Below the pieces are notes generated by a model, which ran no database searches, was not told where the DNA came from, and was given only the letters and a program-made list of their open reading frames with translations. Below are positions 17,176 through 25,875 of a stretch of 64,000 bases of DNA, piece after piece; position 1 is the first letter of the stretch; every line of letters begins with the position of its first letter. The position numbers and the translations under genes were made by a program. The stretch is from Bradyrhizobium manausense (GTDB lineage: Bacteria > Pseudomonadota > Alphaproteobacteria > Rhizobiales > Xanthobacteraceae): NCBI RefSeq assembly GCF_018129685.1, contig NZ_JAFCLG010000006.1:124001-188000 (forward strand), read 5' to 3'.

Positions 17176-18213
17176 CTATCGCGCTGGCACCGCGGCGGAC
17201 TTTGGGTCCAGCAATTTCGATAGCGCGATTTCGTTGACGACGGGCGGGGTCTGCTTGAGAAGCTCGGCAACATAGGCCCGGCGATTGGCTTCGACGCGCT
17301 CAGCCCTGATGCGTTGCACCAGTGCATCCCTGACCTCAACCAGCGGCCGCGTGTGCGAGGCCTCGGTGTCGAGCAACTTCAGGATGTGCCAGCCATCGTC
17401 GAGCCGGATCGGATCGGTGAGGCCCGCCTTTGGCAGACCTGTCACCTGGCCGCGAATCTCGGTTCGCAGATCCGGTTCACCCAACCAGCCGATCTCCCCG
17501 TCCCGCTCTGCGGTCGGCGCATCGTCCGATAGACTGCGAGCAACCTGACCAAATTCCGCGTTGGGCTGCTTCAACTTGCTCACGACATCGTCAAGCTTCT
17601 TGCGCGCGGCATCCTGGGCGGTCTTGTCGGCGTCTTTCGCGACAGCCACCAGGATCTGGGCCAGACGGAACCGGCGAGGAACGAGAAACGCGCTGGCGTT
17701 CGACTCATAGACGCTCTTGATCTCGGCTTCGCTCGGGAAGCTATCAGGCGGCAACGTGACCGATTGCAGATAAGTCTCGACGATCACATTTTCCCTCGCG
17801 CGCGCGAGCTGGGCGACGATGGCAGGCTGCTGGTCCCATTTCTTGGTCATCGCCTCCTTGAGCACCAGGCGATTGGCCAGGATCGCCCGCACGGTCTGGC
17901 TCAGCGCGGCGGGATCACGCGTCATGGCCGCTTGCTGACGGGCGTCGAGGAGCTGGATCGTCGCGCGAATTTCCTCGGCCGTGACGTCGCTGTCCCCGAC
18001 CCTGGCGACGATTTCGCCGCCTTTGACGGCCGCATTGTCTGCCGCAGCGGGCGCCGGTTGAGCTGGCGCCGCCGCCTGGCCTGACGTGGCCGGCGCGGGC
18101 TGGCCGCGGGCGGGAGCGGCCGGCGCTGGGTTACGGGCTTGGGCTGCGACCTGCGAAGAAGCCGCGAACACCAGCGCTAGAGCGATCGCACCGGACGTCA
18201 AAGTCTTGTTCAT
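17176..18213 (-). CDS. periplasmic parvulin-type peptidyl-prolyl isomerase (PpiC/SurA-like)
   Basis: A 345-residue protein with a signal peptide (ALALVFAASSQVAAQ), a long Ala/Pro linker (residues about 27-60), a SurA-N-like helical region and a parvulin domain (about 180-290). The domain carries RFRLAQILVAVAKDAD, LSDDAPTAERDGEIGWLGE and DPIRLDDGWHILKLLD. It would assist folding of exported proteins in the periplasm. It is the last gene of the TPS/TonB operon and its ATG overlaps the preceding stop (ATGA). That position makes it a likely chaperone for TpsA, TpsB or the porin. A second parvulin lies at 48832. Confidence 0.93.
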   Translation of the reverse strand: MNKTLTSGAIALALVFAASSQVAAQARNPAPAAPARGQPAPATSGQAAAPAQPAPAAADNAAVKGGEIVARVGDSDVTAEEIRATIQLLDARQQAAMTRDPAALSQTVRAILANRLVLKEAMTKKWDQQPAIVAQLARARENVIVETYLQSVTLPPDSFPSEAEIKSVYESNASAFLVPRRFRLAQILVAVAKDADKTAQDAARKKLDDVVSKLKQPNAEFGQVARSLSDDAPTAERDGEIGWLGEPDLRTEIRGQVTGLPKAGLTDPIRLDDGWHILKLLDTEASHTRPLVEVRDALVQRIRAERVEANRRAYVAELLKQTPPVVNEIALSKLLDPKSAAVPAR

Positions 18214-18803
18214 GGCTTGGCCTTCTGTTCGAGAATCTTGTCGCGGAAGTCCTGGGCGGCGTTTTGATGTTCGACGCGCTTCAGTCCGAACACGGGATCA
18301 TGATCGAGCACCTTCTCGAGCGGATCCATTGCCTCGTATTGACGAACGACATCGTCGGCGATCTTCGCCAGGCGAACGTTCTTGGCCTCGCAGGCCTTTG
18401 TGCTGGCCTTGAATGCCGTCGCGTCCGCTTCAAACTTGGCGCGCTCGGCGTCCTTCGTGCGTGCCACGGCGGCCGCCTCTCCGTATGCGCTTTTCCATTT
18501 CTCGAGCGAGTCGTCGCGTTCGGCGATACGATCGTTGAAATCCTTGACGGCCTGGCGGTAGGCCTGTTCGGCTTCCTTGACCTGGGCCCGATAGGCATCA
18601 CTCTGCTTACGGAGGCGATCGCGCTCCTGCTCGGTCGCGGTCAGCTTGGCCTGCAGTGCCGCGCGCTGATCTTCCGCCGCACGTGCCTGCGCGGTGGCGC
18701 TGCGCAGCGCCTCGCGCAGCCGATCGCTTTCCTGGTCCGCGCGCGCGGTCGAGACGACCATCAGCGTCAATATGGCCACGGATGAAAGACGCAACAGCCG
18801 CAT
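18210..18803 (-). CDS. periplasmic coiled-coil protein
   Basis: A 197-residue protein with signal peptide (VAILTLMVVSTARA). From residue about 25 to 140 it is almost entirely charged heptad sequence (AQARAAEDQRAALQAKLTA, EQERDRLRKQSDAYRAQVKE), a long alpha-helical coiled coil. A short C-terminal region follows with HDPVFGLKRVEHQNAAQDF. It lies 2 bases after the porin stop and overlaps the parvulin by 4 bases, so it is certainly in the TPS/TonB operon. It may act as a periplasmic spacer between inner and outer membrane parts; no known family was recognised. Confidence 0.85.
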   Translation of the reverse strand: MRLLRLSSVAILTLMVVSTARADQESDRLREALRSATAQARAAEDQRAALQAKLTATEQERDRLRKQSDAYRAQVKEAEQAYRQAVKDFNDRIAERDDSLEKWKSAYGEAAAVARTKDAERAKFEADATAFKASTKACEAKNVRLAKIADDVVRQYEAMDPLEKVLDHDPVFGLKRVEHQNAAQDFRDKILEQKAKP

Positions 18804-18805
18804 GG

Positions 18806-20611
18806 TCAGAACCTCGCATTGAGATCGAGCTGGACGATATCGACCTTGTAAGGCAGGCCGGCGATGTTGTTGGCGCTCATCCAGCGCACCGAGCCCCAGA
18901 TGTTCTCGCCAAGGCCCACATTGCCGCCGATGAAATAGCCCTTGAGGTTGGTGCCGCCGAGGCCGAAGTCGGAATCGACGAACGCATCCACCATCGCGTC
19001 GGACTGCAGATATTTGTAGCCGACATGCGCGTTCCAGTCCCAGAGGTGCTTGATCTCCTTGTCGCCGACGGTCATGCGCGCGAGCCAGCCCTGGTTGCCT
19101 CCGTTGTAGGGGCCAAACACTCCTGGAGTTGACGAAGGGGCGGTGTTATTCGGACCGACAACAACCGCGGCGATGGCCGCGCGGTCAAACGCCGTGTTCC
19201 AGATATATTCGGCGTCGAGAATGATATGGACGGGGTTGAACTGCGCAAAATCGAGCTGGCCACTCGCGACAACTGGACGGAATTCGCTGGCGAGGCCGTA
19301 GTACTGGAACCCTGTCGTCGTCACTGGTGTGACAATGACCGGAATGTTGCGCAGTCGCATGTACGTGTTGCCCTTTTGCGCGAAGGACGGACGCAACAGA
19401 TCGGTATCACAGACATCAACCGCGGTGATGACGAAGCACGTGCTGGATAGCTTACCTCTGACGTTGGTGAAATCGTAGTAGGCAAACGCCAGAGTGAGGT
19501 TTGTTTCCGTATCCAGTTTTGCACCGAACCCTCCTTGTGCGCCGAACAACCATTTGTCCCGGCTCGGCGTGAAGGTCGGTCCCGCTATCGTTTGACTATT
19601 GAGGCCTGCATTGAGATCGGTGTTGAAGACCGGAAAAGCACCGCCGACGAAGAAGGGCGTGAACCCCTCTGCAATCTCGTTTTTGGCCTGAATTGCAAGA
19701 CCGTCAAAGCCAATATCCTTGTACCAGACCAGATCCGTCGGCGACCAGAACGGGTTGTCGAACCGCCCGACGGAGGCGACGACATCCTGTACCGGCTGAT
19801 ACTTGATGAAGGCACGGTCGAGCCAAAGCGCATACTTCGAGAAATTGCCGCCGTTGCCGCCGAACGTCTGGTTGGTCGAGACCGGGGAACTGCTGTCGCC
19901 TGTCGCAATTCTCAGGCCCGCGCTGAATCCGTCAAAAAGGTCCACGTCGGCGCCGAGTCGCGCGCGGAAGCGGAAGCGGTTACGATCCTGCGTCGTGTTG
20001 TAAAACGGAGCGAAATAGGGGTTTAGCGCGGCATCTTCATTGAACGGAGAACCGGTGTTGATCGCGTTGAAATTCTCCAGCGGCCCGCTTCCAGACGGGA
20101 AATGATCGCCCTCATACCGCGCGCGGATGTCGCCATAGAACCGGATGCGCTGCGCCCACTCAGGATACTTGCCCGGCGAGGCCCAGTTCTCCTTTTCCGC
20201 CTTCGCCATGACTTCGGCGCGAATTTCATCGCGCAGCTGCTTCTTGACGATCTCGGGGACATAGGTGACGCGCTTGGTACCGGCGGGCGAAACCGCGTCC
20301 GTCGCGGTCGCCGCCGCCTTCTCGGCACCTTCCGCCTTGGTGGTGGCATCGCGCGTCGCCTGGCGGGCGACATAGGCCTCGTCATCCGCCTGCTTGATCA
20401 GCGCCGCGGCCTGCTCCTCGCTCAGCGTGCCCTGCTTCACCAGCAGGTTGATCAGGTTGACGGTCGCGTTCGACGACGGCGGCGCATCGCGCGACACCGT
20501 CGGGCGCTTGCCCGGCTGCGTGTCATCCTGGGCCAACGCCGGAGCGGAAAGCGCAAGCAGAATAGCCGCGGAGCCCGCCAGCTGTCGCTTCGTCATTTCT
20601 GCACACCACAT
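18806..20611 (-). CDS. putative porin (Porin_5-like)
   Basis: The start is placed at ATG 20611 because GAAGAAGGG lies about 8 bases upstream; ATG 20596 is the alternative and the frame stays open to 20674. Signal peptide to ALAQ. A periplasmic coiled segment contains LINLLVKQGTLSEEQAAALI, the hallmark of the 'putative porin' family. A long region of alternating beta-strands then ends with the aromatic residue of VQLDLNARF, the outer-membrane insertion signal. About 600 residues, normal for the family. In the TonB operon it may be the energised or partner outer-membrane channel, or simply co-transcribed. No TonB box could be pinned down. Confidence 0.85.
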   Translation of the reverse strand: MWCAEMTKRQLAGSAAILLALSAPALAQDDTQPGKRPTVSRDAPPSSNATVNLINLLVKQGTLSEEQAAALIKQADDEAYVARQATRDATTKAEGAEKAAATATDAVSPAGTKRVTYVPEIVKKQLRDEIRAEVMAKAEKENWASPGKYPEWAQRIRFYGDIRARYEGDHFPSGSGPLENFNAINTGSPFNEDAALNPYFAPFYNTTQDRNRFRFRARLGADVDLFDGFSAGLRIATGDSSSPVSTNQTFGGNGGNFSKYALWLDRAFIKYQPVQDVVASVGRFDNPFWSPTDLVWYKDIGFDGLAIQAKNEIAEGFTPFFVGGAFPVFNTDLNAGLNSQTIAGPTFTPSRDKWLFGAQGGFGAKLDTETNLTLAFAYYDFTNVRGKLSSTCFVITAVDVCDTDLLRPSFAQKGNTYMRLRNIPVIVTPVTTTGFQYYGLASEFRPVVASGQLDFAQFNPVHIILDAEYIWNTAFDRAAIAAVVVGPNNTAPSSTPGVFGPYNGGNQGWLARMTVGDKEIKHLWDWNAHVGYKYLQSDAMVDAFVDSDFGLGGTNLKGYFIGGNVGLGENIWGSVRWMSANNIAGLPYKVDIVQLDLNARF

Positions 20612-20675
20612 CACATCAACCCTTCTTCCAGTCTCATCACTCATTCCGAACGGCCTGCGCCGTTCCGTCTTCACT

Positions 20676-21392
20676 TCAACTCGGGCTGCGCGCCGTCACC
20701 TGCATCACGATCGGCATCGGCATTTCCTTCGGCGGCGGTTCTCGCAACGTCATGCCGCCGAGAATCTGGTCGCGGATCACCGCGTCGAGCTCGCCATTGC
20801 CCGTCGAAGACACCAATTGCACGCGGCTGACGCGGCCGGTCGCGTCGGACCACAACTTGACCTTGACCTGCATGACGGCGTGGCGTGTCTTTTCGTTTTT
20901 GCCCAAGGCGGCCTCGATTTGCGTCTGCACAAGGCTGGCGTACCAGCCAAATTTGCTTCCGCCGCCGCCACCGCCTCCGCCGCGCCCCTTGCCCTGCGAA
21001 AGACCGCCGCTGCCCGGCCCGTTGCCGAGGCCAAGATCCGGCGGGCCCGGCGTCGGATCCGGCCCCGCGTCGGGCGGCGCGTCCTTCGGGATGTCGACCG
21101 GCTTCTCCTCGACGACATCCTTGACCTGCGGCTGCTCCATCACTTTCTGCTCGGGCTGTTGTTCCGGCTGCTGCTCGGGTGGAGGCGGCGGTGGTGGCGG
21201 TGGCGGCGGCGGCGGAACGATCATCGTCACCTGAAGTTCGTTCACCTTGCGGGGCGGGTTCTTGTCGCCGCTCATGAGAACCAAGATGCCGCCGACCATC
21301 AGAGCGACCACCAGGAGACCGCCGCCAGCCAGCAGCAGATAACGCCGCCACGCCGGTCCTTCGTTCTCCTCGTTGGTGTCGCGCTGATCCAT
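20676..21392 (-). CDS. tonB: TonB-like energy transducer
   Basis: A 238-residue protein from ATG 21392 (GTG 21401 possible). One N-terminal transmembrane helix (LLLAGGGLLVVALMVGGILV) is followed by a run of about 13 prolines and the EQQPEQQPEQK spacer, then the glycine-rich GRGGGGGGGG stretch, and a C-terminal domain with VQTQIEAALGKNEKTRHAV and KLWSDATGRVSRVQLVSSTG, typical of TonB_C. It carries proton-motive energy from ExbB/ExbD to an outer-membrane protein. Stop-to-start spacing to ExbD is about 20 bases. The glycine run and the proline run are low-complexity and may vary in length between strains. Confidence 0.92.
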   Translation of the reverse strand: MDQRDTNEENEGPAWRRYLLLAGGGLLVVALMVGGILVLMSGDKNPPRKVNELQVTMIVPPPPPPPPPPPPPEQQPEQQPEQKVMEQPQVKDVVEEKPVDIPKDAPPDAGPDPTPGPPDLGLGNGPGSGGLSQGKGRGGGGGGGGSKFGWYASLVQTQIEAALGKNEKTRHAVMQVKVKLWSDATGRVSRVQLVSSTGNGELDAVIRDQILGGMTLREPPPKEMPMPIVMQVTARSPS

Positions 21393-21413
21393 CGGTGTCA
21401 CATGCAGCCCGCT

Positions 21414-21818
21414 TCACCGAGCCACCGGCTTGGTCGCCATGCCGACCTGCGTGAAGTTGAGGCGGCCGAGCATGTCGAGCACGTCGACCACGTTCTGATA
21501 CTGGGTCTGGGCGTCCCCGCGCACGACGATCGGAAATTCGGGCGTCAGCGCGCGCTGCTGCACCAGCCGCTGCTCGAGCTCGGCCAGCGTCACGGGGATC
21601 GTGTCGAGGAACAGCTTGCCATCATTGGCGACCGTAATCGCCTTCGTGGTTTGCTGGGCAAGGCTCGGCGCCGCGCTCGCCTTCGGCAGGTTAACCTTCA
21701 TGCCCTGCACGGTCGCCGTGGTCATGATGATGAAGATCACCAGCAGAACATAGGCGAGATCGAGCATCGGCGTGATGTTGATATCGTCGTATGGCTTGCT
21801 TTCGGACTGGACTTGCAT
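21414..21818 (-). CDS. exbD: ExbD/TolR biopolymer transport protein
   Basis: A 134-residue inner-membrane protein with one N-terminal helix (LDLAYVLLVIFIIMTTATVQ) and a periplasmic domain. The helix is preceded by NITPMLD, whose Asp is the conserved proton-translocating residue of ExbD/TolR. The length is standard. GGAG sits 7 bases before its ATG, and only 4 bases separate it from the upstream stop. It forms the TonB motor with the ExbB fusion upstream. Confidence 0.96.
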   Translation of the reverse strand: MQVQSESKPYDDINITPMLDLAYVLLVIFIIMTTATVQGMKVNLPKASAAPSLAQQTTKAITVANDGKLFLDTIPVTLAELEQRLVQQRALTPEFPIVVRGDAQTQYQNVVDVLDMLGRLNFTQVGMATKPVAR

Positions 21819-21822
21819 GGGT

Positions 21823-23778
21823 TCACTCCGCCGCCTGCTTCACCGGTTCGTCCGGCACGTCGTAGGATTCAGCGATCCGTGTGATGAACTCGTCGACGAA
21901 GACCTGCATCTCGCTGCTCACGTCCTTGATGCGGATCGTGAGGTAGTTGTAGGCAAACAGCGCTGGGATCGCGACGCCGAGACCGGCGACGGTCGCGACC
22001 AGCGCGGCCGCGATGCCCGGCGCGATCGCGTTGACGTTGACATCGCCGGAGGCCGCGATCGCCGCGAAGGTGATCATGACGCCGACCACCGTGCCGAGCA
22101 GGCCGAGGAACGGGCCGCCCGAGATCGCGATGGTCAGCATCACCATCAGCCGGTTGAGGCGCTGGCTTTCGCGAACGAAACCGCTGTCGAGCACGGCGCG
22201 GATCGACTGAATGGCCTGCGGCGACAGTCGGCGATAACCGCCGCCGGCAAAGCGCTTGCGGATTTCCTGCGCGCCGGCCGCGAACAAGCGATAGAGCGGT
22301 GCGGCATGGATCGCCTTGCGCTGCTTCTTGCCGAGCTCGCCGCCGAAGCTCGGGTCGTTTTCGCTGTCGAGCTGAAGCAGCCCGCCGATATCGGTCGAGG
22401 TCTGACGGAAATGTCCGAGGAAGAGCTCGTTGCCGCGCGAGACCCGGTTCAGATACGAGATGCGATCGACCATGACGTACCAGCTGATGAGCGCCATGAT
22501 CGCCAGGAGGCCGATGACGACCCAGCCATCGAGCGTCACCGAGCGCAGGATTACGCCGAAATAGCCGCCGCTGAACCAACCCGCGTTTTCTTCATCGACG
22601 CTGAACGACATCAGTTTCGCCTGATCGGGTCCCTGCCCGATTGCAGACAGCTTGATGAAGCCGGGCGGGCGCGCGACCTTCGCAATCTCGAATTCGTCGA
22701 CGTCGCCCGCAAATCCCGCCACCGTTCCTGCCGGTGCGGCCGCGGGGGCCGGAGTTTGGGCCGCATCTGCCGCGGGCGCGGCCTGGGTCGCATCCGCGGT
22801 CGGAGTCGCAGCCGGAGCTGCCGCAGGCGCTGCCGATCCAAGCTGCGCCACGCCGGTCATGGTCGGCAGGCTGGCCGCCAATGTGGCGACCTGGCTGCCG
22901 TCGACAAAGAGCGTGATCTGGCCGCCCTTGGCCGTGAAGGCGATCTGATGCCAGCCTGCAGCCGCGATAGCCGCACCGCCGGCGCTGCGCTGCTTGTTGC
23001 CGCCGTTCGCGACTTCGACGAACGCGACACCGTTGTCCAGCCCGACGGTGAGTCCGTTCGCGCCCTCAGTGCGCGAAAACAGCACGGCACCCGGCTGCGG
23101 TGCGGTCATCTTGACCCAGAGCGACCAGGTCAGCTCACCGCCTTCGGCAAGCACGAGCGACGGAGAGCCGGGAAGCGAAATCGCGGTCTGTCCATCGAGA
23201 CGCGCGCCCTGCCCGATGATGGCGCCGTCGGCCGCAGGCACCGCATTCTGCGCGGAATTGGCCCAGGCCGTGACATCCTGGGCAGGCGTTCCACGATCGT
23301 TGAAATGATAAACCAGCAGCGTATCGGGATCGTAAGTCCCCTTGGCGTCGACCGCGGTCGGCGCCTTCTGGTTTCCGTAGTAGAGCCAGATATCGTTCTT
23401 CGTGCCCGGCTTCAGATCCGGAACGCTGACCCACACCAGTGCCTCGCCAAGCAGGGAGTCATATTTCTCGACGTGATGCTTGAGCGGCGTCTTGTCGTCT
23501 GCCGCGATAAAGCGGAGATCGCCGCCGTCGTCCTTGGCGGCGCCGAAGCGGAAATTGCCGACATGCAGCCGCACCAGGATCGGCGCCGTGCCGATCGCGT
23601 CACTGATCCCGGCGCCGGACTGACCGGTGTCGATCGTAACCTTCTTGCGCAACGTCCACTGGTCGTTCCACCACGCTGACGCAGCTTTCGGCCACAACAC
23701 GGCCGCGAGGACGAGAAACAGCATCAACGGTGCACTCAGCCCGTTTCCGCGGCGCGACTTGAAGCGAAGGAGCGACAT
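21823..23778 (-). CDS. DUF2341-LamG-ExbB fusion: proton-channel protein with periplasmic sensor-like head
   Basis: This 651-residue protein is more than twice the length of ordinary ExbB. Signal peptide or first helix (LMLFLVLAAVLWPKAASA), then a DUF2341 domain (about 40-180: PILVRLHVGNFRF, DIWLYYGNQKAP). A LamG/concanavalin-A-like beta-sandwich follows (about 185-315: ELTWSLWVKMTAPQPGAVLF, AGWHQIAFTAKGGQITLFVD). An Ala/Pro linker (about 318-345) leads to a segment ending in a transmembrane helix (about 405-430). The C-terminal MotA/TolQ/ExbB channel has ISGGPFLGLLGTVVGVMITF and GIAAALVATVAGLGVAIPAL. Both accessory domains should lie in the periplasm. The ATG directly follows the TpsB stop with GGAG before it, so translation is coupled. 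Confidence 0.93.
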   Translation of the reverse strand: MSLLRFKSRRGNGLSAPLMLFLVLAAVLWPKAASAWWNDQWTLRKKVTIDTGQSGAGISDAIGTAPILVRLHVGNFRFGAAKDDGGDLRFIAADDKTPLKHHVEKYDSLLGEALVWVSVPDLKPGTKNDIWLYYGNQKAPTAVDAKGTYDPDTLLVYHFNDRGTPAQDVTAWANSAQNAVPAADGAIIGQGARLDGQTAISLPGSPSLVLAEGGELTWSLWVKMTAPQPGAVLFSRTEGANGLTVGLDNGVAFVEVANGGNKQRSAGGAAIAAAGWHQIAFTAKGGQITLFVDGSQVATLAASLPTMTGVAQLGSAAPAAAPAATPTADATQAAPAADAAQTPAPAAAPAGTVAGFAGDVDEFEIAKVARPPGFIKLSAIGQGPDQAKLMSFSVDEENAGWFSGGYFGVILRSVTLDGWVVIGLLAIMALISWYVMVDRISYLNRVSRGNELFLGHFRQTSTDIGGLLQLDSENDPSFGGELGKKQRKAIHAAPLYRLFAAGAQEIRKRFAGGGYRRLSPQAIQSIRAVLDSGFVRESQRLNRLMVMLTIAISGGPFLGLLGTVVGVMITFAAIAASGDVNVNAIAPGIAAALVATVAGLGVAIPALFAYNYLTIRIKDVSSEMQVFVDEFITRIAESYDVPDEPVKQAAE

Positions 23779-25572
23779 CTAGAATTCTCCCCAGACCCGA
23801 AAGCTGAACCGTGGATGATTGGCGACGGTGACCTGCTGGGTGGTCAGCGGCATTCCGACGAACACGATGCTGTTGAGGTAACGCAGGCTCTTCATGCGCA
23901 TGCCGAGTCCGTAGCTGGCGAGATCGAAATGCGATTGCTGATCGGTCAGCGGCTCGTGGATCCTGGCATTGCCGCCGTCGACGAAGGCGAAGAAACGCCA
24001 CTCGTCGAATGCGTTGTACTTGATGGCATCTCCGAGCGGATTGGGTAGTTTCTGCTCGAGATATTGCGCCAGATTTGGCGTCCGCAGCTCGAGCGTACCG
24101 GCGACGCCGTAGTCGCCGAGCACCTCGGATTCGAGATAGCCGCGCACCGTGTCATGGCCGCCGAGGCTGAACTGCTCGCTGGACACCAGCGGCTGGTCGG
24201 CCACCTGTCCCTGGAGTTTGGCGTAGAGCTGGAACCCGCCGGCAAAATCCTGGGTATGCGAGATGTCGGCGCGCAGCGTGATGAAGCTTGCTGTCGCGTC
24301 GAAGCGCTTGGCGTCGAATTCATCGCGGCTGGAGCCAATTCCACGCAGGCCGGTGGTGATCGTGGCGTTGAGCTGCGTGAGGTGGCCATCGCCCTGCCAT
24401 GTGGCTCCGTAGGTCCCGACGAGCGGCACGTATGTCACCGGAGAGTCGAACGCATCGGTGCCCAGTCGAAGCGACTGCTTGAAGTCCTTGTAGTCGACGC
24501 CGAGCGACAATGTCTGGAACAGGTCGCCCCTGGACGGCAGCGTCAGAACAGCACGCCCGCCGACCACCTGGCCTGGGCCGACGACGTTGGCACCGCCAAC
24601 GGTCGCGACCGAGCTGTCCGAGACCAGGCCATAGACGAGAACGCTCAGCCAATCGATCTCCGTCCGCGCCAGGTAGGAGCCGGAGACGACCATCGCATCT
24701 TTCGGATTCAACGGCGCGACCTGGTAGGTCCAGGTCATGGAATGGCCCAGCTGCCAGAGGTTGTCATAGTGCATCGAGACGCTGGTCCGTAGTGGCGTGG
24801 TGCTCGGGCTCTGCTTGTTGTTGAGCTCGACGCTGCCGTGCAGCGGATAGGTGTCGTCGACGTTGAGATCGACGTCGACCGTTCCGGGCGCCACGCCCGC
24901 GCGCAGCGCCGGGGTGATGCGCCGGTCGGCCCAGCGATTGAGCGCGACGATGTCCTTCGTCACGTTCTGCAAATTCGGCAACGTTCCCTCCTTCAGCGAG
25001 GGAGCGTTATCCTTGATGTTCTTGAGGTCGAAGTATCGCGAGCCCTTGACGCGGAGCTGTCCGACCCGGTTCTCGGTGACCTTGAGCACGACGAAGCCGC
25101 GTTGCGCATCCTGCTGCGGAACTGCGACGCTGACCGTCTGGAGACCTTTGTCGTGATAGGCCTTCTCCACCGCGGCGCGGGCCTTCTCGACGTCCTCTTC
25201 GCTCTTGTTCGGACCCAGGAATGGATAGACCGCCGCCTCGACCTCGATCTGCGGCAGGTTGTCCGCCCCCTCGACGCGAAACTCGTCGATATCGAAATGA
25301 GCTTTCGGAGCCGCCGGCTTGGCGGCGTCTGCAGCGTTCTTCGCCGGCGTGGTTTCCGCAGGCTTGGTTTCCGCAGGCTTGGGCTGGTCCGGCTTGGCGG
25401 CGCCGGCTCCGGGCCTCGCAACCGCCGGGCTGATACATATTGCGCAGATCAAGAGACCGCAGAAGACGAACTGCACGGTCCACGCTGAAGCCGACCCGCT
25501 TCTCCGCACGGTGCGCAACGGAAGCTGCGCATGGCGGCGCGCGCTCCTCTCATACAGACCACGCGAATTCAC
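23779..25572 (-). CDS. two-partner-secretion outer-membrane transporter (ShlB/FhaC/HecB family, TpsB)
   Basis: The start is set at GTG 25572 with GAGG 5-6 bases upstream; the frame is open to 25656. The N-terminus has an unusually long basic region before the hydrophobic core (VQFVFCGLLICAICISPAVA). A Pro/Ala/Lys linker follows, then POTRA domains (about 105-240: FRVEGADNLPQIEVEAAVYP, VLKVTENRVGQLRVKGSRYF). The 16-strand barrel contains the L6-loop motif region GGHDTVRGYLESEVLGDYG (VRGY) and ends in the aromatic RFSFRVWGEF. It exports and folds the TpsA partner, most likely the giant protein at 32131-44655. It heads the TonB operon and diverges from the ECF sigma gene. Confidence 0.94.
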   Translation of the reverse strand: MNSRGLYERSARRHAQLPLRTVRRSGSASAWTVQFVFCGLLICAICISPAVARPGAGAAKPDQPKPAETKPAETTPAKNAADAAKPAAPKAHFDIDEFRVEGADNLPQIEVEAAVYPFLGPNKSEEDVEKARAAVEKAYHDKGLQTVSVAVPQQDAQRGFVVLKVTENRVGQLRVKGSRYFDLKNIKDNAPSLKEGTLPNLQNVTKDIVALNRWADRRITPALRAGVAPGTVDVDLNVDDTYPLHGSVELNNKQSPSTTPLRTSVSMHYDNLWQLGHSMTWTYQVAPLNPKDAMVVSGSYLARTEIDWLSVLVYGLVSDSSVATVGGANVVGPGQVVGGRAVLTLPSRGDLFQTLSLGVDYKDFKQSLRLGTDAFDSPVTYVPLVGTYGATWQGDGHLTQLNATITTGLRGIGSSRDEFDAKRFDATASFITLRADISHTQDFAGGFQLYAKLQGQVADQPLVSSEQFSLGGHDTVRGYLESEVLGDYGVAGTLELRTPNLAQYLEQKLPNPLGDAIKYNAFDEWRFFAFVDGGNARIHEPLTDQQSHFDLASYGLGMRMKSLRYLNSIVFVGMPLTTQQVTVANHPRFSFRVWGEF

Positions 25573-25875
25573 CTGAGCCTCTATATCATGCTCGCATTGC
25601 GGCCGGATCGTCGCGACCGCAGTGATCTTTCGGACAGCCCGAACCGACCGGAACACGCCGGTCTGCCTGGCCTTATCCGATAGACGTCACGCTCACGGCC
25701 CGTGCGAAAAGATTCTCGCAAGCCGCGTCAGGAGCGATCGATGATGTGATGATTTCGCGCAACATAACACGACTATCGCGATACATGCGTTACTCTCCAA
25801 CAATTCGTCACATTATCGTTGTGCGCCCTCTCTACCGTCCGACCAAAATTCGGGGTTTAATAAGTGGGGCGTAAC
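25573..25875. promoter_or_regulatory. divergent promoter region of the TPS operon and the ECF sigma gene
   Basis: About 300 bases separate the TpsB start (minus) from the sigma-factor start (plus). The half nearest the sigma gene is richer in A/T (AACATAACACGACTATCGCG around 25760 and TCGTCACATTATCGTTG around 25805). An ECF-type promoter read by the adjacent sigma factor would be expected here in both directions, but I could not fix a -35/-10 pair with confidence. Confidence 0.45.

Noticed and set aside
20900-21230. Apparent repeats (Pro and Gly runs) in the TonB gene
   Set aside because: These are codon runs inside a normal TonB linker, not a CRISPR array or mobile repeat; spacing and sequence are irregular.
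25795-25815. Possible PHO box in the sigma/TPS divergent region
   Set aside because: Only the half-site TCGTCAC is convincing; overall about 10 of 18 matches.
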